Below the pieces are notes generated by a model. It made no database searches and had not been told where the DNA came from. It saw only the letters and a program-made list of their open reading frames with translations. Position numbers and translations under genes: made by a program. Positions 21,847 through 28,788 of a DNA stretch of 28,788 nucleotides are shown piece by piece. Origin of the DNA: a virus; IMG/VR virus record IMGVR_UViG_3300030101_000677, positions 1-28,788 of that record. One strand, written 5' to 3'. Within the stretch, counting starts at the first letter, position 1. Each line of letters starts with the position of its first letter.

Positions 21847-24002
21847 TATCTTCTCCCGTCTGGTTGATAGTCTATTCTAAAAGTTCCTAGTTTCCAGAAT
21901 TGACTTGTACTTGTGTTTTCTATTTTTAAAGATATTTCTCTAGCTCTTGCACGTGTATCAATTTTTTGTGTGCCACTAGATATTGTAAATGGTCCTAACG
22001 TAGAACTCGCTGCTGTGTCATTTGGAAAGTCTCTTAAATTTAATGTAACTCTTGCATCACCTGTTTGTGCTAAAAAGTCTGGTATGACTCTTCTTATTTT
22101 CATCATAAACTCACCGTCATTCCCTGGGCCACTTATACCCCTTGGACCAATATCAAAACTACCAGATTCTATGTTTGCAGCTATGGCTGATGTTTGACCA
22201 CCTTTAACTTGATTTAATCCAGTTTCGTGTTCGTAATATGTAGATGCGCCATCAGTATTACCGTGTACATAATTAACATCGGTATCTGCTGTCTCAGCAC
22301 TTTCATCATATTCTGTTGCGTGTGGTTTACCAAATATTGCAGAGTCCTCCCACGCTGTTCTCGCTAGTGTGCCTGTAGTCCATACAGGTCTTTCTGGACT
22401 TGAATCTAGATAATTATATGCAACCATTCTATTAACAACACCTGAACCTGAGTTTGGATAGAACCACATTACTTCACCAAACAAGTTATTTAATCCTGCA
22501 TTAATATGTTGCTTTGGTGTTGTGTTAATATCATCAAAAACGTGGTCTTCAACTAAACACGGTAGTGATTCTAGTTTACCTGTGTATCTAAAGAAACCAT
22601 TTTCTGACATCCAGTACGCTGTACCATCTACCTCAACGGCTGCGTTCTGACCAATCAGTCCACAGTTTGTTCCTACTTGTTGAAATGAAAATGTAAATGG
22701 TGGACCGACAAAACGCATAATAAATAATGCTGTGTCTGTCCAAATGTAAATAGCATCACGACCTCTAATAGCTCCTACAAGTTTAGAACCATCAGCTAAT
22801 CTTTGTGTACCCGCTGTATTAGTCGCTGTAGGTGAATAAGTATTAATATCCTCTTGAGAAGAGAATCTAATGAACATAGGGTCTTGTGTAGACTTAGTCC
22901 CTATAGTTGTTTCTGTTCCAAAAAATATTAAGTGTCTATCTGGTGTAGACACTAAACTAAATGCAGATGCTGTTGGTGCACCTGTTATAATCGTTGCTCT
23001 AGTATTATTAGCTCCAATAGGATTAGAGTCCCACTCAAAACTCTCACCACCATTTATAGTTGCAATAAGTTTGTTACCTAAATTATCTAGTGACCATAAA
23101 CCTGGTGCTGTTACAATATCTCCAGATGGTGCAGCATTCCAAGCAAAAAAGTTTGATGCATCTGTTACTGTTGCACCCGATGAATGTGAAGCAGCTGTTG
23201 TTCCAGAAGCTCCTCGTGTTAAACCAGATAATGTTCCGCTACTATTACCTGTGTATGTAATTAATTCTGTTCCAATTAATACTGTACCTGAAGATGGAAA
23301 AGAAGAAGAACTTGCCATTGTTAAACTTGTTACCGATGAATTGATGTCCGATGATAATGTAGATGTAAATTGTCCTGCTTGTTGTCCACCCCAAGATCCC
23401 AAACTCCAACCTGTTGATGCAACCTCTACTGCTGGTCCCACTGGATAGTAATGTTGAACTCGAATACCACCAGATGTTGAAGCACCTGATCCTGACTCGT
23501 TTGATTCCATTTCTATTGTTAGTGTTGTATCTGTTGGTATGGATGTCACCATAAATTTTTTATCTGTAAAGTCTCCAGAACCAAAATCAGAACCAGTGAT
23601 AGCTGTAAAAGTGTCTAATAAAATAATATCAAACTTATTTATGTTGTGTGCAGATGCAAAGGTGAGTGTTACAGTCTTTGATCCGTTAGTTGTAGAGAAA
23701 GCATTTGATAAAGATGTTGTAGATTTAATAGGGTGTATATCATAAAATATACCTCCAGAGTATGCGTACAAAATTCTGTTTGTTCCTAAAATAGCGTACT
23801 TGATACCTGATGTATTAACAAAGTGATGAATAGCTGTCGCTCGACCTGTTATAGCAACTGAACCTAGTTGTGACCAACCACCTATTTTTTCTGGTGTGCC
23901 ATATCTAAATCTAACATTATCACCATTAACCCATTGGCTTTCACCACCGGTAGCAGTGACCTGTTTATTAAATCCAGGCGCAAATTTAACTTTTTGCAGC
24001 AT
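21846..24002 (-). CDS. Tail nozzle / DNA-stabilisation protein (718 aa)
   Basis: The N-terminus (LQKVKFAPGFNKQVTATGGE, then QWVNGDNVRFRYGTPEKIGG) and C-terminus (REISLKIENTSTSQFWKLGT, ending DYQPDGRR) are the hallmarks of the podovirus tail-tube family that includes P22 gp10 (phage stabilisation) and T7 gp12-like nozzles in marine phages. The body is beta-rich with Thr, Ser and Gly throughout, as expected for a propeller-type nozzle. It should close the head-tail channel and connect to fibres and ejection proteins. The start at 24002 has AGGA about 7 bases upstream. The stop overlaps the 43 aa gene. A long antisense frame inside it is a shadow. This gene is the main evidence for podovirus morphology. 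Confidence 0.87.
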   Translation of the reverse strand: MLQKVKFAPGFNKQVTATGGESQWVNGDNVRFRYGTPEKIGGWSQLGSVAITGRATAIHHFVNTSGIKYAILGTNRILYAYSGGIFYDIHPIKSTTSLSNAFSTTNGSKTVTLTFASAHNINKFDIILLDTFTAITGSDFGSGDFTDKKFMVTSIPTDTTLTIEMESNESGSGASTSGGIRVQHYYPVGPAVEVASTGWSLGSWGGQQAGQFTSTLSSDINSSVTSLTMASSSSFPSSGTVLIGTELITYTGNSSGTLSGLTRGASGTTAASHSSGATVTDASNFFAWNAAPSGDIVTAPGLWSLDNLGNKLIATINGGESFEWDSNPIGANNTRATIITGAPTASAFSLVSTPDRHLIFFGTETTIGTKSTQDPMFIRFSSQEDINTYSPTATNTAGTQRLADGSKLVGAIRGRDAIYIWTDTALFIMRFVGPPFTFSFQQVGTNCGLIGQNAAVEVDGTAYWMSENGFFRYTGKLESLPCLVEDHVFDDINTTPKQHINAGLNNLFGEVMWFYPNSGSGVVNRMVAYNYLDSSPERPVWTTGTLARTAWEDSAIFGKPHATEYDESAETADTDVNYVHGNTDGASTYYEHETGLNQVKGGQTSAIAANIESGSFDIGPRGISGPGNDGEFMMKIRRVIPDFLAQTGDARVTLNLRDFPNDTAASSTLGPFTISSGTQKIDTRARAREISLKIENTSTSQFWKLGTFRIDYQPDGRR

Positions 24003-24018
24003 AGTGATTTCCTATGCC

Positions 24019-24306
24019 TTATGGTTTAGTCGGCCAAGTAGCGTTATTACATTTATCAACAGTGTCTTTACCGTCAGGGAAGTCTCTTAAATTTTGTCTG
24101 TATGTTTTCATATCATCAGATAATGTAACATCAGATAAAGCATAAAAGTCTGTCTCTGCTAAAAGTTGATTTCTTTTAGCTCTTAAAGCAGCTTGTGCTC
24201 TTGCTACAGCACCATCCGCCCACGCTTTTTCCTCAGCGTCACGTGCGCTCTCTTCTGCAGCTGTAAACTGAATACGCTCACCGTTAACCATCTTGAATCT
24301 AGGCAT
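24019..24306 (-). CDS. Tail assembly chaperone-like protein (95 aa)
   Basis: This small soluble helical protein contains AALRAKRNQLLAETDFYALS, then TYRQNLRDFPDGKD and NNATWPTKP at the end. That order (R..RN.LL..TD, YRQ.LRD.P, WP..P) is the signature of the Phage_tail_APC family of putative tail assembly chaperones, usually found next to fibre genes. The N-terminal half (MPRFKMVNGERIQFTAAEES, then Ala/Glu-rich helix) is typical too. AAGGAG lies about 8 bases upstream of the ATG. It sits between the fibre-domain array and the nozzle gene, so it may assist fibre folding or attachment; that role is inferred from family and position. Confidence 0.85.
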   Translation of the reverse strand: MPRFKMVNGERIQFTAAEESARDAEEKAWADGAVARAQAALRAKRNQLLAETDFYALSDVTLSDDMKTYRQNLRDFPDGKDTVDKCNNATWPTKP

Positions 24307-24358
24307 ATTTGTTCTCCTTGTTGTTTGTTTATATACTATTTCATATAGTTGTAAAAGC

Positions 24359-24961
24359 CTAATTTACCCCATACAAATCGATTGTTCCTGAATCTATGTT
24401 TCCACTAGACATCGCAAATTGTACTCCATCTATTGCAGCTGTAACATTACAATATCCAGCTACAAATTGCTGAATACTTGCATTTGAATTGTGTGTATTA
24501 TTTCCATTATATAAAAAATGTTTTACAAAAGTTGTATTACTTGGATCAAATAAATGTAAAACTCCACTAATACACTGATCAGAATCATCCCCAACACCAC
24601 TATGTAACATTTGTGCTCCAGTGGACTGTGCTAAATCTCTACCTGATTCATAATTAACACTACCATTACTTGCTGATTCATCATTTGATGCTTGAAAAAA
24701 AGTAGTCGTTTTTGTTGCGTCAAAAGCAGAACTGCCATCTCTAAAATTAACTGTAAAATTTACATTGTCACTTGCTGGATGTATATTATTAAATATGAAA
24801 ATATATTCTTTATAAGTACTATCTATACCTGATGTAATATCTATAGTTGATGATGAACTAGCAGTTGATCTTGATATAAAAACTAAATTACCAAGTCCTG
24901 TTGTGGTTCCAACTGCTGTTGCATCTTTTAATGCTCTATTATTTAAAGTTATTATACTCAT
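24359..24961 (-). CDS. Fibre-domain paralogue 6 (200 aa)
   Basis: This is the last of six tandem paralogues. After a short unique head (MSIITLNNRALKDATAVGTT) it carries the shared core: SGIDSTYKEYIFIFNNIHPA (from about residue 44), DGSSAFDATKTTTFF, RDLAQSTGAQ, SGVLHLFDPSNTTFVKHFLY and VTAAIDGVQFAMSSGNIDSG ending IDLYGVN. The pattern is all-beta and matches the C-terminal domain of the tail-fibre-like protein encoded at 28094. There is no signal peptide or membrane segment. The start forms TAATG with the preceding paralogue's stop. The most variable parts are the loops after DLAQST and before the final strand. A host-recognition or fibre-tip role is inferred. Confidence 0.82.
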   Translation of the reverse strand: MSIITLNNRALKDATAVGTTTGLGNLVFISRSTASSSSTIDITSGIDSTYKEYIFIFNNIHPASDNVNFTVNFRDGSSAFDATKTTTFFQASNDESASNGSVNYESGRDLAQSTGAQMLHSGVGDDSDQCISGVLHLFDPSNTTFVKHFLYNGNNTHNSNASIQQFVAGYCNVTAAIDGVQFAMSSGNIDSGTIDLYGVN

Positions 24962-25566
24962 TATGATTTACTTAATCCATACATTTTAATAACACCAGAA
25001 TCTATTGTTCCAGCAGATGCAGAAAATTCTACTCCATCAATAGCTGCAGTTACATTAGCATAACCAGCAGTATAAGTAACTGTTGAATTATCTCCACTAT
25101 CCATATTCTGAGTTCTTGCCGTAAAATGTTTAACAAACGTAGTCGAACTTGGTGAAAATAAAAACATATCACCTGAAAGAGAACCATCATTTTGATTTCC
25201 TGTCACTAAATTTAAAAAATGCCCCCCTGTGCTTTGTGCTAAATCTCTATCAGAGTCATAGCTAAATGAATTTGTACCAGCTTCAGTATTTCTAGCAAAA
25301 AAATGAGTTGTAGTTTTTGTAGCATCAAAAGAAGAACCACCATCTCTAAATTTTAAAAAAAATGCTTCATTGGCATTAGAAAAATGTAAATTAAAAAATT
25401 TAAATAAATAAGTATCATAAGTGCTATCGATCCCTGAAGTAAAACTTGAAGAGGATACACCTGAAGATATAGTATTCGTAGTAATTAAATTCATATCACC
25501 ACTTGTTATACTACCTAAAGCAGTTACGTTTAATATAGATCTATTATTATATTTAACTAACGCCAT
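24961..25566 (-). CDS. Fibre-domain paralogue 5 (201 aa)
   Basis: The head is short (MALVKYNNRSILNVTALGSI) and the core shows SGIDSTYDTYLFKFFNLHFS, DGGSSFDATKTTTHFFARN, RDLAQSTGGHF, SGDMFLFSPSSTTFVKHFTA and VTAAIDGVEFSASAGTIDSG ending IKMYGLSKS. It belongs to the short-head subgroup with paralogues 4 and 6. In the STYDTY, DLAQST and FSPSSTTFVKHF segments it is closer to paralogue 2 than to its neighbours, which argues against simple end-to-end duplication. The start overlaps the upstream paralogue by 14 bases, the only non-TAATG junction among copies 1 to 6. Function is inferred from homology to the fibre terminus. Confidence 0.82.
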   Translation of the reverse strand: MALVKYNNRSILNVTALGSITSGDMNLITTNTISSGVSSSSFTSGIDSTYDTYLFKFFNLHFSNANEAFFLKFRDGGSSFDATKTTTHFFARNTEAGTNSFSYDSDRDLAQSTGGHFLNLVTGNQNDGSLSGDMFLFSPSSTTFVKHFTARTQNMDSGDNSTVTYTAGYANVTAAIDGVEFSASAGTIDSGVIKMYGLSKS

Positions 25567-26158
25567 ATAATTTTATAACTCCACTTTCAATATTTCCTGA
25601 ATCAAACTTAAATTGTATAGCATCAATAGCACTTGTTGTATTTAAATAACCAGCAACATAATTTGAATTAACATAAGCATTAGCAACTAAAGTTCCCGTA
25701 GCAATAAAGTGTTTGACAAATGTAGTATTAGATGGGTCAAATAAGTGAAAAGTTCCGCTACCACTATCATCAGCATTTGCTGTTATACTACTTAAAACTC
25801 TTTGAAAGTCAGTTGATTGTGCTAAATCTTTACCACCCTCATAACTTAAATTTGCTGTTGAATCTGCTTCATTATGGTCTGTTTGAAAAAATGATGAAGT
25901 AAGAGTAACTCCATAAGAACTTCCACCATCTGTGCTACCTTGAAAACTAAAATGTCTGCCAGTTCCGCCATCAGGGTGAATATTATAAAACTTAAAAATA
26001 TATTCTTTATAAGTAGAATCTATACCACTGGTAAAAGATATTGTTGAACTACTACTAGCTGTAGATGTAGATATTAAATTTAAAGCACCACCACTAATAG
26101 CTGCAGGTATCGAAGTTATAGCTGATAAAGAATTATTGTTACAAAAATTTAAAGCCAT
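25553..26158 (-). CDS. Fibre-domain paralogue 4 (201 aa)
   Basis: The head (MALNFCNNNSLSAITSIPAA) has a Cys not seen in the other heads. The core runs SGIDSTYKEYIFKFYNIHPD, DGGSSYGVTLTSSFFQTDHN, KDLAQSTDFQRVLSS, SGTFHLFDPSNTTFVKHFIA, then TTSAIDAIQFKFDSGNIESG ending IKLYGVS. It differs in several loops from the copies on either side, notably the stretch between HP and DGG (GGTGRHFSFQGST). It is co-directional and overlaps the stop of copy 3 as TAATG. As with the others, a beta-sandwich fibre-tip or adhesin domain is the best guess. Confidence 0.82.
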   Translation of the reverse strand: MALNFCNNNSLSAITSIPAAISGGALNLISTSTASSSSTISFTSGIDSTYKEYIFKFYNIHPDGGTGRHFSFQGSTDGGSSYGVTLTSSFFQTDHNEADSTANLSYEGGKDLAQSTDFQRVLSSITANADDSGSGTFHLFDPSNTTFVKHFIATGTLVANAYVNSNYVAGYLNTTSAIDAIQFKFDSGNIESGVIKLYGVS

Positions 26159-26793
26159 TATCTAACTCCATACATCGTTATGGTTCCGCTATCAATATTG
26201 CCTGATGACATTTTAAATTGAATTCCTGTAATAGCAGACGTTGTATTAAAAAAACCAGCACCAAATACATCTGTTGCTCTGTCAAATATTGTCATAGTTC
26301 TTGAAATATAATGCTTAACAAATGTTGTAGATGATGGTTCAAATAAGTGCATATGTCCTGAAATACTTTGATCGTTATCTGAACCTGTGCTTTCATTTAA
26401 TCTTTGAAAAGCAGTTCCTTGTGCTTGGTCGTCATCAGCACTATAACCTAATGCTCTAGAACTATTATCTTCTTGATTTCTAGCAACAAAATAAGTGTTT
26501 GTAAGTGTAGTATTAAAATTACTTCCATCAGTTGTTGTTTGAAAAACTAATTTAGTATCATCTGTTTGTGGATGAAGATTATTGAAAAAAAACATATACT
26601 CTTTATAAGTGCTATCAATACCTGATGTAAACGATAATGATGCACTTGAGCTTGCAGTTGTAGTAGCTATCTTAACTAAATTACCTCCAGCATCTGCTGT
26701 CTCTAAACCATTAGCACTTGAATTAAATCTTATGGCTTTACTAGCGGCTGGCGTAACATTTATACTATTAAATTTTAATTTATTAAGAGCCAT
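26158..26793 (-). CDS. Fibre-domain paralogue 3 (211 aa)
   Basis: This copy has the long head type: MALNKLKFNSINVTPAASKA followed by IRFNSSANGLETADAGGNLV, clearly related to the heads of copies 1 and 2. The core shows SGIDSTYKEYMFFFNNLHPQ, DGSNFNTTLTNTYFVARNQE, then DDQAQGTAFQRLN where the other copies have DLAQST, SGHMHLFEPSSTTFVKHYIS, and TTSAITGIQFKMSSGNIDSG ending ITMYGVR. The altered DQAQGT is the most distinct change in the family. Both junctions are TAATG. The role is inferred to be fibre-tip or receptor binding. Confidence 0.82.
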   Translation of the reverse strand: MALNKLKFNSINVTPAASKAIRFNSSANGLETADAGGNLVKIATTTASSSASLSFTSGIDSTYKEYMFFFNNLHPQTDDTKLVFQTTTDGSNFNTTLTNTYFVARNQEDNSSRALGYSADDDQAQGTAFQRLNESTGSDNDQSISGHMHLFEPSSTTFVKHYISRTMTIFDRATDVFGAGFFNTTSAITGIQFKMSSGNIDSGTITMYGVR

Positions 26794-27434
26794 TATTTTG
26801 TAACTCCATACATTTTAATTGTGCCTGCATCTATTGTGCCTGCAGAAAAAGTAAATCTTATACCATCGATGGCAGCCGTAACATTTGCATATCCAGCATT
26901 AAAGTGATTCATTGCATAATCATAACCATCTGTGGTATTTATATGAGCTAGAAAATGTTTTACAAATGTTGTTGAACTAGGACTAAATAAATACATTGTG
27001 CAACAAAGAGATTCATCATTAGCATTACCTGTATCACCTAAACGTTTTTGACTTGTGCTTTGTTCTAAATCTTGTCCAGCATTATAAGTTAAACCTGTAG
27101 CATTGGCAGCTTCATTGTGAGCACCATAAAATGATGTACTTGTTATTGTTGCATCAAAGTTACTACCACCATCTCTAAGATTAAAACCAAAAATAGCGTG
27201 ATCATTAGATGGATGAATATCAAAACACTTAAATACATAAGTATCATAGGTGCTATCTATACCTGATGTAATATCAACTTGACTTACAGATGATGAAACA
27301 GTGCTAGTTGAAATTAATGTTAAAGCACCTGGTGCTGCCGTATCAAATCCATTAGCACTTGCATTAAAACCTAAACCTGTGCTTGCAACAGTTGTTAAAT
27401 CAAAACTATTAAAATTAAATTTAGTAAGTGCCAT
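26793..27434 (-). CDS. Fibre-domain paralogue 2 (213 aa)
   Basis: The long head (MALTKFNFNSFDLTTVASTG, then GFNASANGFDTAAPGALTL) matches copies 1 and 3. The core has SGIDSTYDTYVFKCFDIHPS, DGGSNFDATITSTSFYGAHN, QDLEQSTSQKRLGDTGNAND, CCTMYLFSPSSTTFVKHFLA, then VTAAIDGIRFTFSAGTIDAG ending IKMYGVTK. Three Cys residues (KCF and a CC pair replacing the usual SG) set it apart. It begins as TAATG with copy 1 and ends as TAATG with copy 3. A virion surface or receptor-binding role is inferred. Confidence 0.82.
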   Translation of the reverse strand: MALTKFNFNSFDLTTVASTGLGFNASANGFDTAAPGALTLISTSTVSSSVSQVDITSGIDSTYDTYVFKCFDIHPSNDHAIFGFNLRDGGSNFDATITSTSFYGAHNEAANATGLTYNAGQDLEQSTSQKRLGDTGNANDESLCCTMYLFSPSSTTFVKHFLAHINTTDGYDYAMNHFNAGYANVTAAIDGIRFTFSAGTIDAGTIKMYGVTK

Positions 27435-28084
27435 TATAAAATCCCATATAATTTAAATGTTCCAGACTGTATATTACCAGATGACATTGTAAACTGAATA
27501 GCATTTATAGCAGATGTTGTATTACCATACCCACCAACAAAACATTGTGCTGAAGCATCACCGTTAGCTGAATATGTTTGTGTAATTGCATTATAATGTT
27601 TAACAAATGTTGTACCTGATGGATTGAATAGACGAACTTCTCCTGATAAACTTTGGTCGTTATCACCCCCAATTGTTAATCCAGCAATGGGCTGCACACC
27701 TGTAGATTGTCCTAAATCTGGACCCGTAGCATTATCTAAACTAGCAGAGCCACCTCCTTCTTCGTGTGATGCTCTAAAAAAATGACTTGTTTTTGTAACA
27801 TTATAATTACTTCCGCCATCAGCTGATAAATTCATTCTAAAGTCAACGTTATCAGTGCCTGGATGAATGTTAATCATTTTAATTACATACTCTTTGTAAG
27901 TAGTATCTATTCCACTAGTTATTGAAATTGCTGAATCATCACTTGCTGTGGTTGTAGATATGAGTTGTAAATTACCCCCAACATCATCCGCAGCTAACCC
28001 ATTGTTACTAGAGTTAAATGTTATAAACTTACTCGCTGTTGGAGTAACGTTGAAGCTATTAAAGTTTGCTTTAGATATTGCCAC
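27434..28084 (-). CDS. Fibre-domain paralogue 1, GTG start (216 aa)
   Basis: This is the first free-standing copy. The start codon is GTG (28084-28082) with AGGAG six bases upstream, nine bases after the fibre stop. The long head is MAISKANFNSFNVTPTASKF followed by ITFNSSNNGLAADDVGGNLQ. The core shows SGIDTTYKEYVIKMINIHPG, DGGSNYNVTKTSHFFRASHE, PDLGQSTGVQPIAG, SGEVRLFNPSGTTFVKHYNA, then TTSAINAIQFTMSSGNIQSG ending FKLYGIL. Of the six, its YKEYVIKMINIHPGTDNV segment is the most readily aligned with the fibre's own domain (STYRDYHLTWSNVHCATDNV), consistent with an early copy. It probably acts at the fibre tip. Confidence 0.83.
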   Translation of the reverse strand: MAISKANFNSFNVTPTASKFITFNSSNNGLAADDVGGNLQLISTTTASDDSAISITSGIDTTYKEYVIKMINIHPGTDNVDFRMNLSADGGSNYNVTKTSHFFRASHEEGGGSASLDNATGPDLGQSTGVQPIAGLTIGGDNDQSLSGEVRLFNPSGTTFVKHYNAITQTYSANGDASAQCFVGGYGNTTSAINAIQFTMSSGNIQSGTFKLYGIL

Positions 28085-28093
28085 ATTCTACTC

Positions 28094-28788
28094 CTATGTG
28101 ATTCCGTAAATTTTAAATACACCTGATGCAATGTTACCTGACGTAAACTGAAATTTAAATGCATTATGTGCTGCTACTTTTTTATAAACACCACCAAGCA
28201 AAAACATTGTAGCAGCCTGATCAGTTTTAGTAGATTGAACTTGACCAATAAATTGTTTAAAATTATCTGTTCCTAATATATTAAAAAAAGTTACTTCTCC
28301 TGAAGTATTTTCACCAGCGGCATTACCCATATTAGCAGGAGTAATTTCAAATTGAGTACCACTATCGTTATTATTTGTTAAAATAGTGGAGTTGTCTGAA
28401 GTCAGACCAAAACTATTTCTTTGATGATCACTGTCTGATTTAAAACTTGAACCGTTATCATCTGAAATTAAAAGATCAAGTCTGACATTATCTGTTGCAC
28501 AGTGAACATTTGACCAAGTAAGATGATAATCTCTGTAAGTAGAAGTAACGTAGGTATTATTAAATGTAACATTAGCTGAGTCACTTGCAGTAACTGTATG
28601 TAATAAAGTTTTATGTGGAGTAGACTTTAAATGACTAAAATCTATTCTTTTTAATACACCAGCATCCGATAATAATAATTCATCAGTATCTGCAGGAGTT
28701 TCTGCTAAAGCAGTCTGCCCTGAGATTACATCTGCATTAAATTTAGCAGCTGTTACTGAGTTAGCAACTAGTTTTGCAGTTGATATAC
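28094..28788 (-). CDS. Tail fibre-like protein, C-terminal part (5' end outside window)
   Basis: The frame is open from the window edge (first full codon 28786-28784) to TAG at 28096-28094, 230 residues; an internal Met at 28330 is not the start. The first ~50 residues contain the linker ALAETPADTDELLLSDAG followed by VLKRIDFSHLKS, which I recognise as typical of long tail-fibre proteins in marine phages. Residues about 55-230 form a terminal domain homologous to the six downstream genes: STYRDYHLTWSNVHCATDNV, SDDNGSSFKSDSDHQRNSFG, SGEVTFFNILGTDNFKQFIG and FKFQFTSGNIASGVFKIYG. It lacks the TTFVKH phrase of the paralogues, having TDNFKQ instead. Host recognition is the expected role. Confidence 0.8.
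   Translation of the reverse strand, partial: ISTAKLVANSVTAAKFNADVISGQTALAETPADTDELLLSDAGVLKRIDFSHLKSTPHKTLLHTVTASDSANVTFNNTYVTSTYRDYHLTWSNVHCATDNVRLDLLISDDNGSSFKSDSDHQRNSFGLTSDNSTILTNNNDSGTQFEITPANMGNAAGENTSGEVTFFNILGTDNFKQFIGQVQSTKTDQAATMFLLGGVYKKVAAHNAFKFQFTSGNIASGVFKIYGIT

Noticed and set aside
22870-23448. 192-codon plus-strand frame inside the nozzle gene
   Set aside because: It is antisense to a well-supported gene, lacks a ribosome site, and its composition mirrors the Thr/Ser-rich opposite strand.
24307-24358. 52-base gap after the fibre array as promoter or terminator
   Set aside because: No convincing -35/-10 pair and no stem with a T-run were found. It contains the ribosome site of the next gene and otherwise AT-rich sequence.
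28094-28330. Separate 78 aa gene starting at an internal Met
   Set aside because: The same frame is open without interruption to the window edge with fibre-like sequence, so the Met is internal to a larger fibre protein.

Overview
This window is part of the genome of a tailed, podovirus-like double-stranded DNA phage, most likely a marine one. The DNA is visibly AT-rich. Genes are packed almost end to end, no gap exceeds about 100 bases, and no host housekeeping gene, rRNA, tRNA, CRISPR array, insertion sequence or integrase is visible. Several hypothetical proteins (the 216, 200, 480, 494, 642 and 1331 aa products) have ends or motifs that I recognise from memory as typical of uncultured marine phage contigs. 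A SAR11/alphaproteobacterial host fits the base composition, but this is inference only.

Layout. All genes but two lie on the minus strand, so transcription runs from high to low coordinates. (1) 28788-24359: the C-terminal end of a tail-fibre-like protein followed by six tandem paralogues of its terminal domain. (2) 24306-12066: the virion block. It holds a tail-assembly-chaperone-like protein, a tail nozzle/DNA-stabilisation protein (718 aa), two tiny ORFs too short for ordinary ORF callers (43 and 54 aa), a 113 aa virion protein, and five probable ejection/internal virion proteins (642, 321, 233, 1331 and 494 aa). (3) 12079-11870: a small protein with a C-terminal membrane helix, holin/XhlA-like in layout. 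(4) 10006-11873: the only plus-strand island, an SNF2-type helicase and a putative PD-(D/E)XK nuclease. (5) 9963-3104: the replication block. It holds two small accessory proteins, an ssDNA-binding-like protein, an archaeo-eukaryotic (TOTE-like) primase, a UvrD-type helicase, a DUF3310 protein and a family A DNA polymerase. (6) 3101-1: a conserved hypothetical, an unannotated 23-residue amphipathic peptide ORF, two overlapping genes for exported proteins, and two small membrane proteins.

How it works together. The primase, UvrD helicase, SSB-like protein and Pol A make a compact replisome with no visible DnaB/Twinkle-type helicase. The polymerase has Leu at the position equivalent to E. coli Pol I Phe762. 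Replication genes and the SNF2/nuclease pair are driven from one 43-base divergent region (9963-10005) in which two good sigma70-like promoters overlap completely and both leaders are very short. Virion genes are strung together by repeated TAATG stop/start overlaps, which implies strong translational coupling. The most unusual features are the tandem fibre-domain family, the 23 aa peptide and the face-to-face promoter. Terminase, portal, capsid and endolysin genes are not in the window.
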